A stretch of DNA of 64,000 nt from Agreia sp. Leaf283 (GCF_001422485.1 NZ_LMNF01000001.1:379900-443899); one strand, 5' to 3'; numbered from the stretch's first letter, positions 1 to 10,519 are shown. The notes: generated by a model not told the origin, from the letters alone. A program made the numbers and translations.

Positions 1-45
1 AAGTTAGATATCGGCCAATTCGAGTTGGATAGTGCAATTTGATCC

Positions 46-1509
46 TCATCGCGATCGTCTACCCGCGAGTTTAAGTATTTCAACGAGGGCAAGAATGTCC
101 CGTCTTACCGCAGGTAGGGCCAGGGCCAGGACTGAAGCGGCGATGACGGCAAACCCAATTCCTGCGAGGACAGTCAGTAGGTCGTTAAGACCGAGGAAAC
201 GTGCCACGAGGGCGCTCGCACCGACCGGGATGCCGAAGAAAGCGAATGCGCGCAGTGCATCGAGGATGAGAGGAGTGGCGTCGAAACCAGCTGCTTTGGA
301 GGCGGTATATGTCGACACGGGCCAGTAAAGAGACCATGCCACCGCATTGGCAACGGCCACTCCTAAGACTCCCCAGGGCAAACCCAGCAACGTGATGATC
401 ACGATAAGCGGTTGGGACCAAAGACTGAAGGTTAGGGCTTTTTTGGTCATCCCCGATGAGATAAAGATCCATTGCATCGACTGGCCGAGCGTGCGAAAGA
501 CTGCCCCGATTGCCAGGGCCTGCAGAACGGTCCCTGCAAGCTTCCAATCCTGGCCAAGGAGAGTTGCAAGTAGCGGTTCTGCGAGAGCGGCGCCGACGAG
601 GAAGGCGGTGGCCGTTACGTAAGCGGCTGCTAGTTGCGCTCTTCGCATGTACGCCAGCATGCGAGCTGGTTCATCTCGGAATTGAGTGAGGATCGGAATC
701 GCTACTCGCTGCAATTGGTCGACAGTCAAGTTGATCGGCACCACGACGAGTTGCTGTGCGCGGTCATAGTTCCCGATTGCCGCCGGACTAGCAAAGATCG
801 CCATGATCGGAACGACCACACTCCGAGACCCGTCTCGAAGCAAGTTCGTGCCGAAAATCCTCAGACCGATCGCAAGCAGCCCCCTGACCTCCGGTGACCA
901 CGACCCAGGCTTCGTTGGCCACCATCTAGAGATCACGACAACCATAAGCAACTGACTACCGGACTGGACGATGCCCTGCGCCACAATAGCGGCGTAGCTG
1001 GCGCCTCCCAGAGCCATGACGATGGCGGTACCCGTCGAGAGAAACTGTGAAATCACCTCGGTCGCGGCCAACGGCGTGAACTTTAGGTCGCGGATCATCT
1101 GAAGCCTGAACTGCGACTGGACCCCGCTTAGTAAGGGGACGACTGCCAGCCAACGCATCATGAATGAGAGAGCCGGCTGGCCATAGTAATCGGCAATAGC
1201 GTCAGCGGAGAAGAACAGAATGGAAGCGAGCAGTACGCCAAGGCCGGAATTTACTAGGAACAGACTTGATTTCGCTCGTTGGGATAACACGGTTGCTTGA
1301 ACCGTGGCCATCGGCAGGCCAAGAAAGATCACCGCGGAGGCAAACGTCGATATCGACACGATGATCGCGGCAAGACCGAAAACCTCGGGAGAGAGAAGCC
1401 TAGCCAGAAAGACGAGTCCCACGACTCTAGTCACGAGACTGACCAATTGCGATGCGACAGTGACCAATCCGCCGCGCGCTCCGGCTGCGGCAAGGCTAGG
1501 GCCGCTCAT
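46..1509 (-). CDS. Oligosaccharide flippase (Wzx-like, MATE/PST superfamily)
   Basis: This 487-aa protein is almost entirely hydrophobic, with about 12-14 predicted membrane segments. The N-terminal pattern (a GLVTVASQLVSLVTRVVG helix followed by LARLLSPEVFGLAAI) is typical of the polysaccharide_synt flippases that move undecaprenyl-PP-linked repeat units across the membrane. It is the last gene of the minus-strand exopolysaccharide operon that starts at 9135 with the tyrosine kinase. About 190 bases without a convincing gene separate it from the preceding glycosyltransferase. The ATG at 1509 has only a weak ribosome binding site. The family call is firm; the transported glycan is unknown. 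Confidence 0.9.
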   Translation of the reverse strand: MSGPSLAAAGARGGLVTVASQLVSLVTRVVGLVFLARLLSPEVFGLAAIIVSISTFASAVIFLGLPMATVQATVLSQRAKSSLFLVNSGLGVLLASILFFSADAIADYYGQPALSFMMRWLAVVPLLSGVQSQFRLQMIRDLKFTPLAATEVISQFLSTGTAIVMALGGASYAAIVAQGIVQSGSQLLMVVVISRWWPTKPGSWSPEVRGLLAIGLRIFGTNLLRDGSRSVVVPIMAIFASPAAIGNYDRAQQLVVVPINLTVDQLQRVAIPILTQFRDEPARMLAYMRRAQLAAAYVTATAFLVGAALAEPLLATLLGQDWKLAGTVLQALAIGAVFRTLGQSMQWIFISSGMTKKALTFSLWSQPLIVIITLLGLPWGVLGVAVANAVAWSLYWPVSTYTASKAAGFDATPLILDALRAFAFFGIPVGASALVARFLGLNDLLTVLAGIGFAVIAASVLALALPAVRRDILALVEILKLAGRRSR

Positions 1510-1697
1510 TGAGACGCCCGATCGCCGTGAGACCGGGGCCCTGCGGCCGCACCTGAAGGTATGTAGCCAGACCGGTTCGGATCGTCAGGCTTCGTCCACG
1601 ACCAAATAATTTGTCGTCTAGCCATTTGAAGTGCCCTTGTCTGAGTCGTGTAATTGCAATGAGGCGTTCGCCAGTATGTCGAATATTGTGTGGGTGT

Positions 1698-2870
1698 CTA
1701 ATCGCGCCGCGCGAACTCTTGGTACACGCCTTGCAAGTGAGCGGCTGATGCCCGAGAGGAAAAGCTGGCGTTCCACCGTTCCACTGACGATGCCGACATC
1801 GAGTCCAGGACTGAAGGGTCCGCTGACAGCAACTCATGGATCTCATCTGCCCATGTCTGAGGGTCATCAGAGTCGATGACCAGACGAGCATCGACCGGGG
1901 ATACGATCTCCGGCAGTCCCCCGTAGCGGGAAACCATAGGAATCGCTCCCGTGGCCAATGCTTCGGCGGCTACGCGTCCAAACGGCTCCTCCCATTGCGA
2001 TGGGACGACGACGACACGACTGTCACTCATTAGGCGCATCGCACCATCCGGGCTCAGGTCAGTGACACATTCAATATTCGATTCTTTTTCGGCCGCGCGT
2101 CTAACGTCCTCCAGCAGCGGTCCGCTTCCCGCGAATACAAAAGACGTGTCCGGCAGAAGTTTCGCGATATTCAGCGTCAGCGAGATGCCCTTCTCTGGCG
2201 CGAATCGGCCGACAAATGCGACATCGTGTCGACGATTGGCCATGGGGATGAGCGGTACGTCGATCGCTTTAACAGCATTATGCACGACGCGGACAGCCGC
2301 TTTTGGGTTGAGCTTTGTCTCGATGTTCTTCTTCATGGCGTTGCTTATGAGTATGTAAGCAGCGGGGGGATGAGCCCTTTCGTGACGATCCTCCCACCAT
2401 GCGTAATTCGTGGCGCCGATGGAAGCGGCCCTGCTGCCCTGATAGCAGCCATGAACAATCCCGGGTGCCTTTCCTAACTTTCCTAGGCAGTCTGTACAAG
2501 GCTTACCGTCCCTGGTCAGGGTTCCTGCAATACAGGCTTTTCGATAGTTTCTAATGCTTCTGACCCAGGGAGTCTGGTGCTCTCGAAGGGCCGAAATGGC
2601 ACCCGCACCCAATTGTGGAAATAGGTTCTGAGCATGGACAATATGAGGTTTGAATCGCGCAATCTCGTCCGCAACCAGAGTTTTCGAATCCTCGTTGGGA
2701 AAAGTCGCCAACATCTTGCCGATGGGACTCATCTGACTCAAGCGGTCGTTTTGGACGGTCAGCAAACGAACGTCAACGCCAGCTTCTCGGAGCGCCGCGT
2801 ACTCCGTCGAGACAGATACGCGCTCACCGCCGGCCTGCAAGTAGTCATTAAAAAGCATAAGAACCCTCAT
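1698..2870 (-). CDS. Glycosyltransferase family 4 (GT-B)
   Basis: This 390-aa protein opens with MRVLMLFNDYLQAGGERVS, the glycine-rich N-terminal strand-loop of GT4 enzymes. It contains VGRFAPEKG at the inter-domain start and an EEPFGRVAAEALATG stretch, matching the E-x7-E nucleotide-sugar signature (EPFGRVAAE). It should add one sugar to the lipid-linked repeat unit on the cytoplasmic face; donor and acceptor cannot be read from sequence. Its ATG overlaps the TGA of the upstream glycosyltransferase by four bases (ATGA), so the two are probably translationally coupled. Confidence 0.92.
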   Translation of the reverse strand: MRVLMLFNDYLQAGGERVSVSTEYAALREAGVDVRLLTVQNDRLSQMSPIGKMLATFPNEDSKTLVADEIARFKPHIVHAQNLFPQLGAGAISALREHQTPWVRSIRNYRKACIAGTLTRDGKPCTDCLGKLGKAPGIVHGCYQGSRAASIGATNYAWWEDRHERAHPPAAYILISNAMKKNIETKLNPKAAVRVVHNAVKAIDVPLIPMANRRHDVAFVGRFAPEKGISLTLNIAKLLPDTSFVFAGSGPLLEDVRRAAEKESNIECVTDLSPDGAMRLMSDSRVVVVPSQWEEPFGRVAAEALATGAIPMVSRYGGLPEIVSPVDARLVIDSDDPQTWADEIHELLSADPSVLDSMSASSVERWNASFSSRASAAHLQGVYQEFARRD

Positions 2871-4018
2871 GCGACGGACTCGCCATAGGAACGGGCGATG
2901 CAGGCCTCTAGCGCTCCCTCTGTATGAGACCTGTCGGGATCGAGATCGACATTCGCAGCGGCAATGAGAGCAGCTGCGTACCGCTTGGGCAAGGTCCTCG
3001 GGTTTTCCGTGCTAACTGGCATCGCCAGTTCCCCCGCCATGGAGGCTACGCCGCCTAGATCAAGGCATACAACGGGAATACCGATGCCAGAGGCTTCTGC
3101 TGCCGCCCAGGGGGCTGAATCGTGGAGGCTCGGAAGCGCAAGCGCGGTTGCTCGCGCGAACAGCTCGAGCGTGTCGTTTCGATCCAAGACGCCGAGAAAA
3201 TCAACTCTGTCGGAGAAGGCGGAAGCCAGCCCGCGGTAATAGTCCGAATCTGTCTCTGGTCCGGCGATTACAATGCGCCAGGTATCAGGCAGGAATGCAA
3301 TGGAAGCGATTACAAGGGACAGCCCCTTCCAGCGCACGCCCCGGCCCGCGAATACGATTACCGGTCCGTCAGAAGGTGACCTTGGGGGCAAACCCTCGTA
3401 GTCAATAACAGCGTTGGTTTTAACGATGACATTCTTGAATCCCGAAGCAAGAAAACTCGATGCGGAATCGGCATTGAGAGCGAGCGCAACATCGACCTTT
3501 CGACGAGTTAAGGCATGGACCATCGTGCGGACGACACCAGTAGCCACCCGACGCGCAGTCTCAACCCTCGTGGTCGAACCCATCACTGCGCGGCTCACCG
3601 CGGTCGGGGCGTAGCTCGCTCCCCCAGCGGGACCCCATACCCAAGTTTCATGCCGCCCCTTGCCCATCAGTGCAAATGGGTTCACAAACCAATCGGAGGC
3701 ATACGTCGCGTGATGAAATACATCGAATGACTTTTCCTTGCGTAGGCGTCTAGCGAGCTTTGCCGCCCCCAAAATCCAAGCGAGATATCGCGCGTAGGTC
3801 GGGAAATGGGTGGGCAGAGTAGTTATCTGATGAACGGTCACGTTGTCGCCAAGCGATGATGCCAACAACTCCGGCGTCCACCGATTCTCGAACCTAGTGA
3901 TTACCACAACCTCGCCGGTGACTCTCGCTGCCGCTCGCACTAAGGTCGCACCAGCGCCCGGCTCACTTCCCTTTTCAGGATCGCAGGCGAATGCAAAAAT
4001 TAGTGCCCTTTTCCCCAT
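2867..4018 (-). CDS. Glycosyltransferase (GT4-like)
   Basis: This 383-aa protein has a GT-B fold pattern. The N-terminal half has a glycine-rich loop (KGSEPGAGATLVRAA) and the C-terminal half has VFAGRGVRWKGLSL and SAPWAAAEASGIGIPVVC, a variant of the E-x7-E donor site. A GGGGAG ribosome binding site lies six bases before the ATG at 4018. It is part of the 46-9135 exopolysaccharide operon, between the polymerase and the second glycosyltransferase, and is inferred to build the repeat unit. Sugar specificity is unknown. Confidence 0.9.
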   Translation of the reverse strand: MGKRALIFAFACDPEKGSEPGAGATLVRAAARVTGEVVVITRFENRWTPELLASSLGDNVTVHQITTLPTHFPTYARYLAWILGAAKLARRLRKEKSFDVFHHATYASDWFVNPFALMGKGRHETWVWGPAGGASYAPTAVSRAVMGSTTRVETARRVATGVVRTMVHALTRRKVDVALALNADSASSFLASGFKNVIVKTNAVIDYEGLPPRSPSDGPVIVFAGRGVRWKGLSLVIASIAFLPDTWRIVIAGPETDSDYYRGLASAFSDRVDFLGVLDRNDTLELFARATALALPSLHDSAPWAAAEASGIGIPVVCLDLGGVASMAGELAMPVSTENPRTLPKRYAAALIAAANVDLDPDRSHTEGALEACIARSYGESVA

Positions 4019-4101
4019 GACTTGCTCCCCAAGATTTACGCACCACTAATACCTATGTACCAACTGAACCGGAAAGTTTTGCCTCGACGTATCCGCCTTC
4101 T

Positions 4102-5454
4102 CTACCGCTCGCGTCTGGGCGAGGGCAGCGACGTCGAGAAGTCCTTGAGGTTCCCAGGTGCCTCGCCCGAACTGAGCTCCTGACGTTGCGCCGCGAAGGC
4201 GATCGCCAAAGCAAAAGTCATATAACCGAATGGTGATTCCAGGATGACCCCGGCCACAGCGGCCACCAGAACTCCGACCACGAGACCCAGACCGATTGCG
4301 TTCGTTCCACGCATACTGAAGGCAGCCGGCACGGTAGCTACTGCCCAGGCCACCAACGCCAAGACGACAAATCCGACTCCTACAAGACCCGTGAACGCAA
4401 ACCATGTCACCAAGAAGTTATGGGCGGCGCGCACAGCAACGTCGCCTGATAGGTACTGGACGGCTCCACTGTCTCGAATCGGAAACGAGCCGAATCCGAA
4501 ACCAAAACTCACGGCACCACCGTCAGCCGAAGCATAGTTGGCGATCAACTGCCACGCGGAGATTCTCGCGTTCCAAGTATTCTGGCCGGACTGATAAACG
4601 GATGAGTCGCTAGGGAGCAGTTTCTGCACGGCCACAGCCCACTCCGGCGGATCAACTACCAGAAGAATGATGATTGCCGTCAGCGGAACGACCGCGAGCG
4701 CGCTTAGGCCGAATCGTAGGAGACCCCGGGCAGGGTCCGAAAATGGCCGGCTAATGATTAGGACGACCCCAACCACGGCAAACGCCGCGATGAGACCGGC
4801 TCGGCTTCCGTTGGAGAATGCAGCAACAAGTGTTATCAGCACAAGTATGACGCGCCAGGAGGTTCTCATCTTTTTGTCGGCAGCTACGACGACGATCGTC
4901 AGTCCACAAATCATTAAGTCGAAATCTCCACGTGGTGAAAACGCAGGAGTTCCTCCGAAAAACGGAATGGTGATCTCGGGTAAGACCTTGAATACGGCCG
5001 GCGCGAACCAAACGAGATGCACGATAGCTGCGTTGCGCAACCAGCGAAACGACGTATCCCGCCCGAGAGTCTGTATCGCTCGATAGAAGAGCGGGATGAG
5101 AAGCAAATAGAAAAAGGGAAGTGCATCTCGAGCGGTAAAGAGCGAAAGGCTTGGGGTGCGAATCAAACCAATGACAAGAACTACCGCCATACACGATGAG
5201 GCAAACCAAAGAGACCGTGGAACTCTCCCCGATTCGCTGCCGGCTTCGGATCGTTCTCCAAGACTGGCACTAAGTAGCAGCAGCGCCCCGACCCCAACCG
5301 CCAAGTCGGCGAAATAGACAGGCGTTCCGCCGAGACCTAGGTAGCTTCCCCATCGTCCACCCGCGATCGCGATGAGGGGCCCAAGAATGACAAGCTTTGA
5401 ACCGGCCAGAAGTGACGCATTCTGCCGAACTGGCATCTCGATTACTGCAGTCAA
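4102..5454 (-). CDS. O-antigen ligase/polymerase-like membrane protein (Wzy-type)
   Basis: About 450 aa with 10-12 hydrophobic helices and one longer hydrophilic extracellular loop around the NARISAWQLIANYA segment, the layout of Wzy_C/O-antigen ligase proteins that polymerise exported repeat units. The start is uncertain. The frame is open to a GTG at 5496, but a TTG at 5454 overlaps the stop of the upstream sugar transferase and follows an AGGACGGAG ribosome binding site. An ATG at 5436 is the other candidate. The TTG was chosen because the equivalent junction at 18323 (AGGAG then TGATG) has the same design. Family assignment rests on topology and operon context. Confidence 0.85.
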   Translation of the reverse strand: MTAVIEMPVRQNASLLAGSKLVILGPLIAIAGGRWGSYLGLGGTPVYFADLAVGVGALLLLSASLGERSEAGSESGRVPRSLWFASSCMAVVLVIGLIRTPSLSLFTARDALPFFYLLLIPLFYRAIQTLGRDTSFRWLRNAAIVHLVWFAPAVFKVLPEITIPFFGGTPAFSPRGDFDLMICGLTIVVVAADKKMRTSWRVILVLITLVAAFSNGSRAGLIAAFAVVGVVLIISRPFSDPARGLLRFGLSALAVVPLTAIIILLVVDPPEWAVAVQKLLPSDSSVYQSGQNTWNARISAWQLIANYASADGGAVSFGFGFGSFPIRDSGAVQYLSGDVAVRAAHNFLVTWFAFTGLVGVGFVVLALVAWAVATVPAAFSMRGTNAIGLGLVVGVLVAAVAGVILESPFGYMTFALAIAFAAQRQELSSGEAPGNLKDFSTSLPSPRRER

Positions 5455-6938
5455 TATGCTCCGTCCTTTGAGAAGACGGCCTTGGCCGTACGCCACAAAA
5501 TTCCTAGATCACCAGTAAGGGACCAGTTTTCTACGTAGTAGAGATCCAGGCGGACAGTATCCTCCCACGACAAGTTGGACCGGCCGCTTACTTGCCACAA
5601 TCCAGTTATGCCAGGCTTAACGAGAAATCGACGATGCACGTGGGAGTCATATTGATTGACTTCCCGCTCGAGGGGCGGCCGGGGACCCACAAGCGACATG
5701 CTTCCTGCGAATACGTTGAAGAGTTGTGGTAACTCATCGAGGCTGAACCTCCGCAGTACACGGCCGATAGGGGTAATCCGAGGGTCATTCTCCATCTTGA
5801 AAAGAATCGAATTGCCCTTATCACGGTTCTGCAACTGAAGATTCTCGAGGAGTTCCTCAGCATTGGTCACCATCGACCGGAACTTCAGCATCTCGAAATG
5901 AGACCCGTTCTTGCCCACACGTTCTTGTCGGAACAAGACAGGTCCCGTCGATGTGAGTCTCACTGTCGCAGCTAAAAGGCCCAGCAGCGGAGATAATCCC
6001 ACCAACAGAAGAGCGGCCGCGATGACGTCAAACGCCCTCTTAGTAAATTGCTTCGCACCTGTGTAACGTGGCATTTCCACGTGTATGAGAGGCAGCCCCG
6101 CAACCGGTCGGGTGTGAATCCGCGGGCCTCCGATATCGGTAAGGCTGGGCGCGACGACTAGATGTTGACGACCTGGCTCCAGACTCCAGCTGATCTGGCG
6201 TATTCGCTCAGCCGAGAGCTCCTCGCTGCTCGTAATCACGACGGTATCGGCGCCACTCGCCGCCATCGCCTCTTCCAGATGGTCGATGCTCACAAAGACC
6301 GGTATTGCGGTGTCCCCCATGTATCCGGCAACTGGACCGCCGGGTACGCAAACTCCGACCACCCGATATCCAGCCATGGGCTGCCTCGCCAGCTCGCGTG
6401 CTAAATGGGTAGTCGATTCCTCCGATCCGACCAACAGAACCCTTGATGAATAGCCACCAGTTGCGCGCTGTGCGCGAAGCCACTGACGCCACATCCAACG
6501 TGAAAAAATGAGAGTGAGCACACCCAGCGGAAATGCGATCAGGATGTACCCTCGGGCGAGATCAATCTGAAACAGAAATGCCACGATCGCAGTGAGCCCG
6601 AAGAGACGAACGCTGGAATCCGTGATCAACCGGTATTCCTGCGTGCCCGTCCCTAACACTCGATAGCTTCGGGACCCAAAGATACCGAGCATAAAAGTCC
6701 AGGACACCGTCAGAATTACGGAAATAGCCGTGTAGCTAAGTGCAACGTCGCTCAGGCTTCCGCTGAAGGCAACGTCTGACGTGGTGAAACCAAACCAAGC
6801 AATCTGAACGCCGAACACAACCCAGACAAGAACCAAAATGTCGGATATGAGAAGCCCTCTTGCATACCGCTCACGCCAATTCCCCGCAGGTCGTTCTTCA
6901 GACGCGTGGAGTACGGGACTTGCACCGTGATCGATCAT
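5451..6938 (-). CDS. Exopolysaccharide-initiating polyprenyl glycosylphosphotransferase
   Basis: 495 aa. An N-terminal block of four to five membrane helices (about 30-150) is followed by a Rossmann-like CoA-binding-type region (about 160-270). The bacterial sugar transferase domain (about 285-490) includes [28 protein letters not shown] and [14 protein letters not shown]. Enzymes of this WbaP/WcaJ class transfer hexose-1-phosphate to undecaprenyl phosphate and start each repeat unit. Its ATG overlaps the phosphatase stop by four bases. A full-length paralog lies at 16803-18323 and ends in the same residues (Gly-Ala-Tyr-stop), so each of the two polysaccharide sets has its own initiator. Confidence 0.95.
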   Translation of the reverse strand: MIDHGASPVLHASEERPAGNWRERYARGLLISDILVLVWVVFGVQIAWFGFTTSDVAFSGSLSDVALSYTAISVILTVSWTFMLGIFGSRSYRVLGTGTQEYRLITDSSVRLFGLTAIVAFLFQIDLARGYILIAFPLGVLTLIFSRWMWRQWLRAQRATGGYSSRVLLVGSEESTTHLARELARQPMAGYRVVGVCVPGGPVAGYMGDTAIPVFVSIDHLEEAMAASGADTVVITSSEELSAERIRQISWSLEPGRQHLVVAPSLTDIGGPRIHTRPVAGLPLIHVEMPRYTGAKQFTKRAFDVIAAALLLVGLSPLLGLLAATVRLTSTGPVLFRQERVGKNGSHFEMLKFRSMVTNAEELLENLQLQNRDKGNSILFKMENDPRITPIGRVLRRFSLDELPQLFNVFAGSMSLVGPRPPLEREVNQYDSHVHRRFLVKPGITGLWQVSGRSNLSWEDTVRLDLYYVENWSLTGDLGILWRTAKAVFSKDGAY

Positions 6939-7633
6939 CGATCGAACCGTGTGAATGAAGACCTTTGGAGGTCGGTCGCCAAATTTGACTGGATCGGGCC
7001 AGTTGCCCGGAGTCCTGAACTGGAATCGCCGACAAGTCTGGCGAACGCTTCCGCCACCGTCCTAACTGCGCCAGATATTACCCTTCCGGCCTCGTCATAT
7101 ACGTTCTGGCTCTCTTTATATGGATCCACGATGTCGTCGTCGAGAGGCTCAATCACTTCGCGCTCCAGTCCGCGCATCCGTCGAACGACGTCCACAAAGG
7201 CATGGAGATCTGCGATGTCACTCGAGGGGTATGGGGCCTGACGCAGCGAGTCATTCCATTCAAAGGCGCTCACGAGCCGAGCGAACTCGCGCAAGGTGAA
7301 GGTCTTCCGTATCGCCTTAGGAAGCATCGAAACAACTTCGGATCGTTGCGCACGCGTCGCAGTGAGAACGAGGCTTGCCGCCGAAATCAGATGTGGAGAT
7401 AGCATCTTTGCCCGATGCTCTTTGGGATATCCCCCGTATGAAGTAGACAGGTCGGCCGCCTGTTCAGTCATCGGTGCGCCTTGGTTGGCCATCGTACCGG
7501 CGCTGCCCGCTCGCAGCGCCGGAAGATTCGAGACGGCCGAAGTAAACAGCTGCTCCGCTAGTGGCGATCGACAGATATTCCCCGTACAAACAAACAGAAC
7601 TGAGAACTGATTGCTCTCATGGCTCTCAGACAT
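6935..7633 (-). CDS. Low-molecular-weight protein tyrosine phosphatase (Wzb/CpsB-like role)
   Basis: The 232-aa protein carries the P-loop CTGNICRS at residues 16-23 (C-x5-R-S, nucleophile Cys16) and a DIVDPYKES segment near residue 169 that supplies the general-acid Asp-Pro. Both are diagnostic of LMW-PTPs. It is longer than the usual ~150 aa, with an insert between about 60 and 130. It sits between the autokinase and the initiating transferase, where such phosphatases dephosphorylate the BY-kinase tail. A GGGGGAG ribosome binding site precedes the ATG at 7633. Confidence 0.93.
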   Translation of the reverse strand: MSESHESNQFSVLFVCTGNICRSPLAEQLFTSAVSNLPALRAGSAGTMANQGAPMTEQAADLSTSYGGYPKEHRAKMLSPHLISAASLVLTATRAQRSEVVSMLPKAIRKTFTLREFARLVSAFEWNDSLRQAPYPSSDIADLHAFVDVVRRMRGLEREVIEPLDDDIVDPYKESQNVYDEAGRVISGAVRTVAEAFARLVGDSSSGLRATGPIQSNLATDLQRSSFTRFDR

Positions 7634-7701
7634 TCGTTTCTCCCCCCAGAGTTTTGTTTACTTCTTCGAGCGATCAGACCTCGTCTAATCGCTGCTGAGC
7701 C

Positions 7702-9135
7702 TTAGGTCGCGGTAGAAGCAAGCGGCGTAGAGACATCGCCGTAGCCATAGCCGTAGCCGTAGCGTCCGTACCCATAGGCGTCCGGACCCTTCGTCGGAAG
7801 CATGGTTAAAACGATGCCGGAGACAGGTGCGTCCACGTTGTTCAGAGCAGCAAGCGCACCCTTCAACTGATTCTTATGCGTCTTCCCGGCGGCACATATA
7901 ACGATCGTCCCGCCTACGGTCCGCGCGAGAATTGCTGCGTCGGTCACGGGAAGAAGAGGCGCAGAGTCGAACAAAACGACATCAAACGCACGATTGAATT
8001 CGTTGAGGAGTCGAGTGAGGGCCTCGGATCCAAGCAGTTCGCTTGGGTTCGGAGGAATCTTTCCCGCGGGCAATACAAACAGATCATTCTTGCCCCAAGG
8101 TTGAATGACGTCCTCTGGCTCAGCAGTGCCTATGAGCAGATCCGTTAATCCAACGGCACCCTCAAGACCGAGATACTCATGCAGCTTGGGCCGACGAAGG
8201 TCGGCATCGACCAGCAGAACGCGTGCACCGGTGTCAGCCAGGGCGATGGCGAGGTTCGCGGTCGAGGTGCTCTTGCCTTCGCTCTGAATTGATGATGTGA
8301 CTACGAATGCCCTGTTCGTTCTACCCACATCCAAAAATTGAAGGTTCGTTCGAAGGGTCCGGAAAGACTCGGCTCGAGGGCTTCTCGGATCATCATGAAC
8401 GATGAGGGGACGCTCGTTCGCCTTCGGATCGAAAACGATTCCTCCGAGGATGGGAGCGTCAGTGATTACCTCGACATCGCGTTCATTTCTCACGCGGTTG
8501 TCTAGAGCTTCACGGAGAGCGGCCACACCGACACCCAACGCAAGTCCAATTACCCCACCGAGAGCAATGTAAAGCGGTACATTCGGACTCACTGGCGCCT
8601 GGGCGGACTCGGCATGCTGCACCAGCGTGAGTTTGACTGGCGATATAGCTTGCACATCGTCTCCCGAGGTTTCGATGTTTTCGACGACCTGGGTGAGGCT
8701 TGCGGACACCGCCGTAGCAATCTCGGCAGCCAAGGCCGGATCCTCGCTCGTTACGGTTATTTCGATGAGAGTCGTATCCAGGGGCGCAGAAGCACTGATC
8801 ATCGAGGCGAGCTCTCCGCTACTCAGATCGAGTTGGAGATCCGCAATTACGGGCAGCAGCACGATTGGCGTCGTCGTCAGATCAGCGTACGTCTTTACGC
8901 GTTGTTGCGTGAATGTGTTCCCCTGTTGAAGATCAGCCACAGTCGAACCACCCGAGGTAGATACGAAGACTTTTGCAGACGAACTGTATTTCGGAGTCTG
9001 GAGTATCGAAAACGCCGCAGCAGCAGCGATACCAAGGAGGAGAAGAATTGCAATCAATATCCAGCTTTTCTGCAAGATACGCAGGTAATCGCGAAGTTCC
9101 ACTTCTGCGGCCTTCCCCTTCAGGTCGTCGAGCAT
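7702..9135 (-). CDS. Polysaccharide co-polymerase fused to bacterial tyrosine autokinase (Wzz + BY-kinase)
   Basis: 477 aa. Membrane helices near residues 30-50 and 190-212 enclose a Wzz-type extracytoplasmic domain. The cytoplasmic kinase follows, with Walker A SIQSEGKSTSTANLA (near 283), Walker A' VLLVDADLRRP and Walker B VVLFDSAPLLP. The C terminus has a six-tyrosine cluster (AYGYGRYGYGYGYGD), the usual autophosphorylation site. All catalytic elements look intact, unlike the paralog at 29501. It is the first gene of the exopolysaccharide operon and pairs with the adjacent LMW phosphatase for chain-length control. Confidence 0.95.
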   Translation of the reverse strand: MLDDLKGKAAEVELRDYLRILQKSWILIAILLLLGIAAAAAFSILQTPKYSSSAKVFVSTSGGSTVADLQQGNTFTQQRVKTYADLTTTPIVLLPVIADLQLDLSSGELASMISASAPLDTTLIEITVTSEDPALAAEIATAVSASLTQVVENIETSGDDVQAISPVKLTLVQHAESAQAPVSPNVPLYIALGGVIGLALGVGVAALREALDNRVRNERDVEVITDAPILGGIVFDPKANERPLIVHDDPRSPRAESFRTLRTNLQFLDVGRTNRAFVVTSSIQSEGKSTSTANLAIALADTGARVLLVDADLRRPKLHEYLGLEGAVGLTDLLIGTAEPEDVIQPWGKNDLFVLPAGKIPPNPSELLGSEALTRLLNEFNRAFDVVLFDSAPLLPVTDAAILARTVGGTIVICAAGKTHKNQLKGALAALNNVDAPVSGIVLTMLPTKGPDAYGYGRYGYGYGYGDVSTPLASTAT

Positions 9136-9364
9136 GGTGGCCTAACAACCCCCACGGCTCATGGTGCCATAAATCGATCGGTAGCTCGCTTCGATTGCGT
9201 TACGGCAATGTAAAGGGTCGTCCTTCGATCATGACGCGGTGCAATTTGGCGTCGACACGTTCGTCATCTCACTGACGGTCGAAACTATCCGCCGGAGGAA
9301 TAAATCACTATCTGGAATGAGGCAAGAACCCGAGGCATACAGGCATTCGATCCACGGTCTCACG

Positions 9365-10519
9365 TCATCGCTCGACAGAAACAGGTGTGATTCGCTGCCG
9401 TCTTCCGACTGCCCGGAAGAGCACGGAACGCCATACTGCCATTCGCTTTTCCGAGACAAGGTAGAGGGGGTATGAAGCCGCAACCACCACTACGGCCGTG
9501 CCGTAGATTGCGATAAGCAGAGCGACGCCGCCAAGCCCGTCAGGCAAGAGCATTGCAATCAGCTTCACCATCGGGAGATGGAATACATAGATCGAAAACG
9601 ACCAGGTTCCAATCCACGCGACGAATCGGAAGAGCCTCAGCCCAGCGCCTGGAGATGGATCTCTCAGGGCCAGAACAAGGACGAGCGCGGCAGCACCAGC
9701 CCCGACAATGAGGAACTTAATCGGCTCGGTGACGTGAAGGAGATTTGGCGCCAACATGCATGCGATCGCGAGAATGAGACCTCCGAGAATAGACGCCCCC
9801 CTCTTGCTATGCAGTTTGCCCGACCGATTCCCAACTATGACTGCGACCCCGACGCCCAGGAGCCATGCCGGTATGAGCGCTAATAACTCCATTCCGAACA
9901 CCACTACCGACAGCAACCCTACGACCAGTGCGATTGAGCCTGCCAGCCATCTCCGCCGTGCGAGTAGTCCCACCCCCGCCGCCACAGCAGCAAAGAATAT
10001 GTAAAACCAAAACTCGTATCCGAGAGACCAGAGAGAATCATTTGTGCCGAAGGTCGAGCATCGAGTTGGCATAAGAAATACTGCGTTACAGCTTGCGGTT
10101 TGCAGACTGTCAGTTCCCTCGATGAGGCTGAAGGATGCCAGTTTTCCGGAAACTATCCTCATCATCAGATCAATGACGATGGTGAAAAGGAGGCCAGGAA
10201 TCAGCACCGACCACAATCTCGATAGCCTCTTCACGCCGTAATCAACGACGTCAAATTTGTCCGCCCTGACTAGTCGAATTACCTGCCCTCCAACCAGAAA
10301 GCCCGACAGCACAAAGAAGACGCCGACGGCTTCTTTACCGAAGGCGGTGGGAGCCAGTGCGATCCTCAGCCAGGTCGGGGCTTCGTCGAGCTGCACACCT
10401 GCCGCCGAAAAAATGTATAGACGTGCGTGACTCACTACGACCAAGAGTGCCGCAAGGCCCCTCACTACGTCCAAGCTGTGATTGATACGCCGAGCCGAAA
10501 GACTTCCCCCGAATGTCAT
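9365..10519 (-). CDS. Acyltransferase 3 family membrane protein
   Basis: About 384 aa. The family start HSLDVVRGLAALLVVVSHARL contains the conserved Arg-Gly and catalytic-type His. FFVLSGFLVGGQVIRL and roughly ten membrane helices follow, as in OafA/NodX O-acyltransferases that acetylate exported glycans. The frame is open to 10618, but the conserved region begins just after the ATG at 10519, which has GGAAG nine bases upstream; starts at 10591 and 10618 are possible. It is divergent from the CPBP gene and lies next to the kinase end of the exopolysaccharide operon, so that polymer is a plausible substrate (inference). Confidence 0.88.
   Translation of the reverse strand: MTFGGSLSARRINHSLDVVRGLAALLVVVSHARLYIFSAAGVQLDEAPTWLRIALAPTAFGKEAVGVFFVLSGFLVGGQVIRLVRADKFDVVDYGVKRLSRLWSVLIPGLLFTIVIDLMMRIVSGKLASFSLIEGTDSLQTASCNAVFLMPTRCSTFGTNDSLWSLGYEFWFYIFFAAVAAGVGLLARRRWLAGSIALVVGLLSVVVFGMELLALIPAWLLGVGVAVIVGNRSGKLHSKRGASILGGLILAIACMLAPNLLHVTEPIKFLIVGAGAAALVLVLALRDPSPGAGLRLFRFVAWIGTWSFSIYVFHLPMVKLIAMLLPDGLGGVALLIAIYGTAVVVVAASYPLYLVSEKRMAVWRSVLFRAVGRRQRITPVSVER

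Noticed and set aside
7738-7795. Short GCCGTA repeats that look like a microsatellite or repeat array
   Set aside because: They encode the Tyr-Gly tail of the BY-kinase, the expected autophosphorylation cluster.
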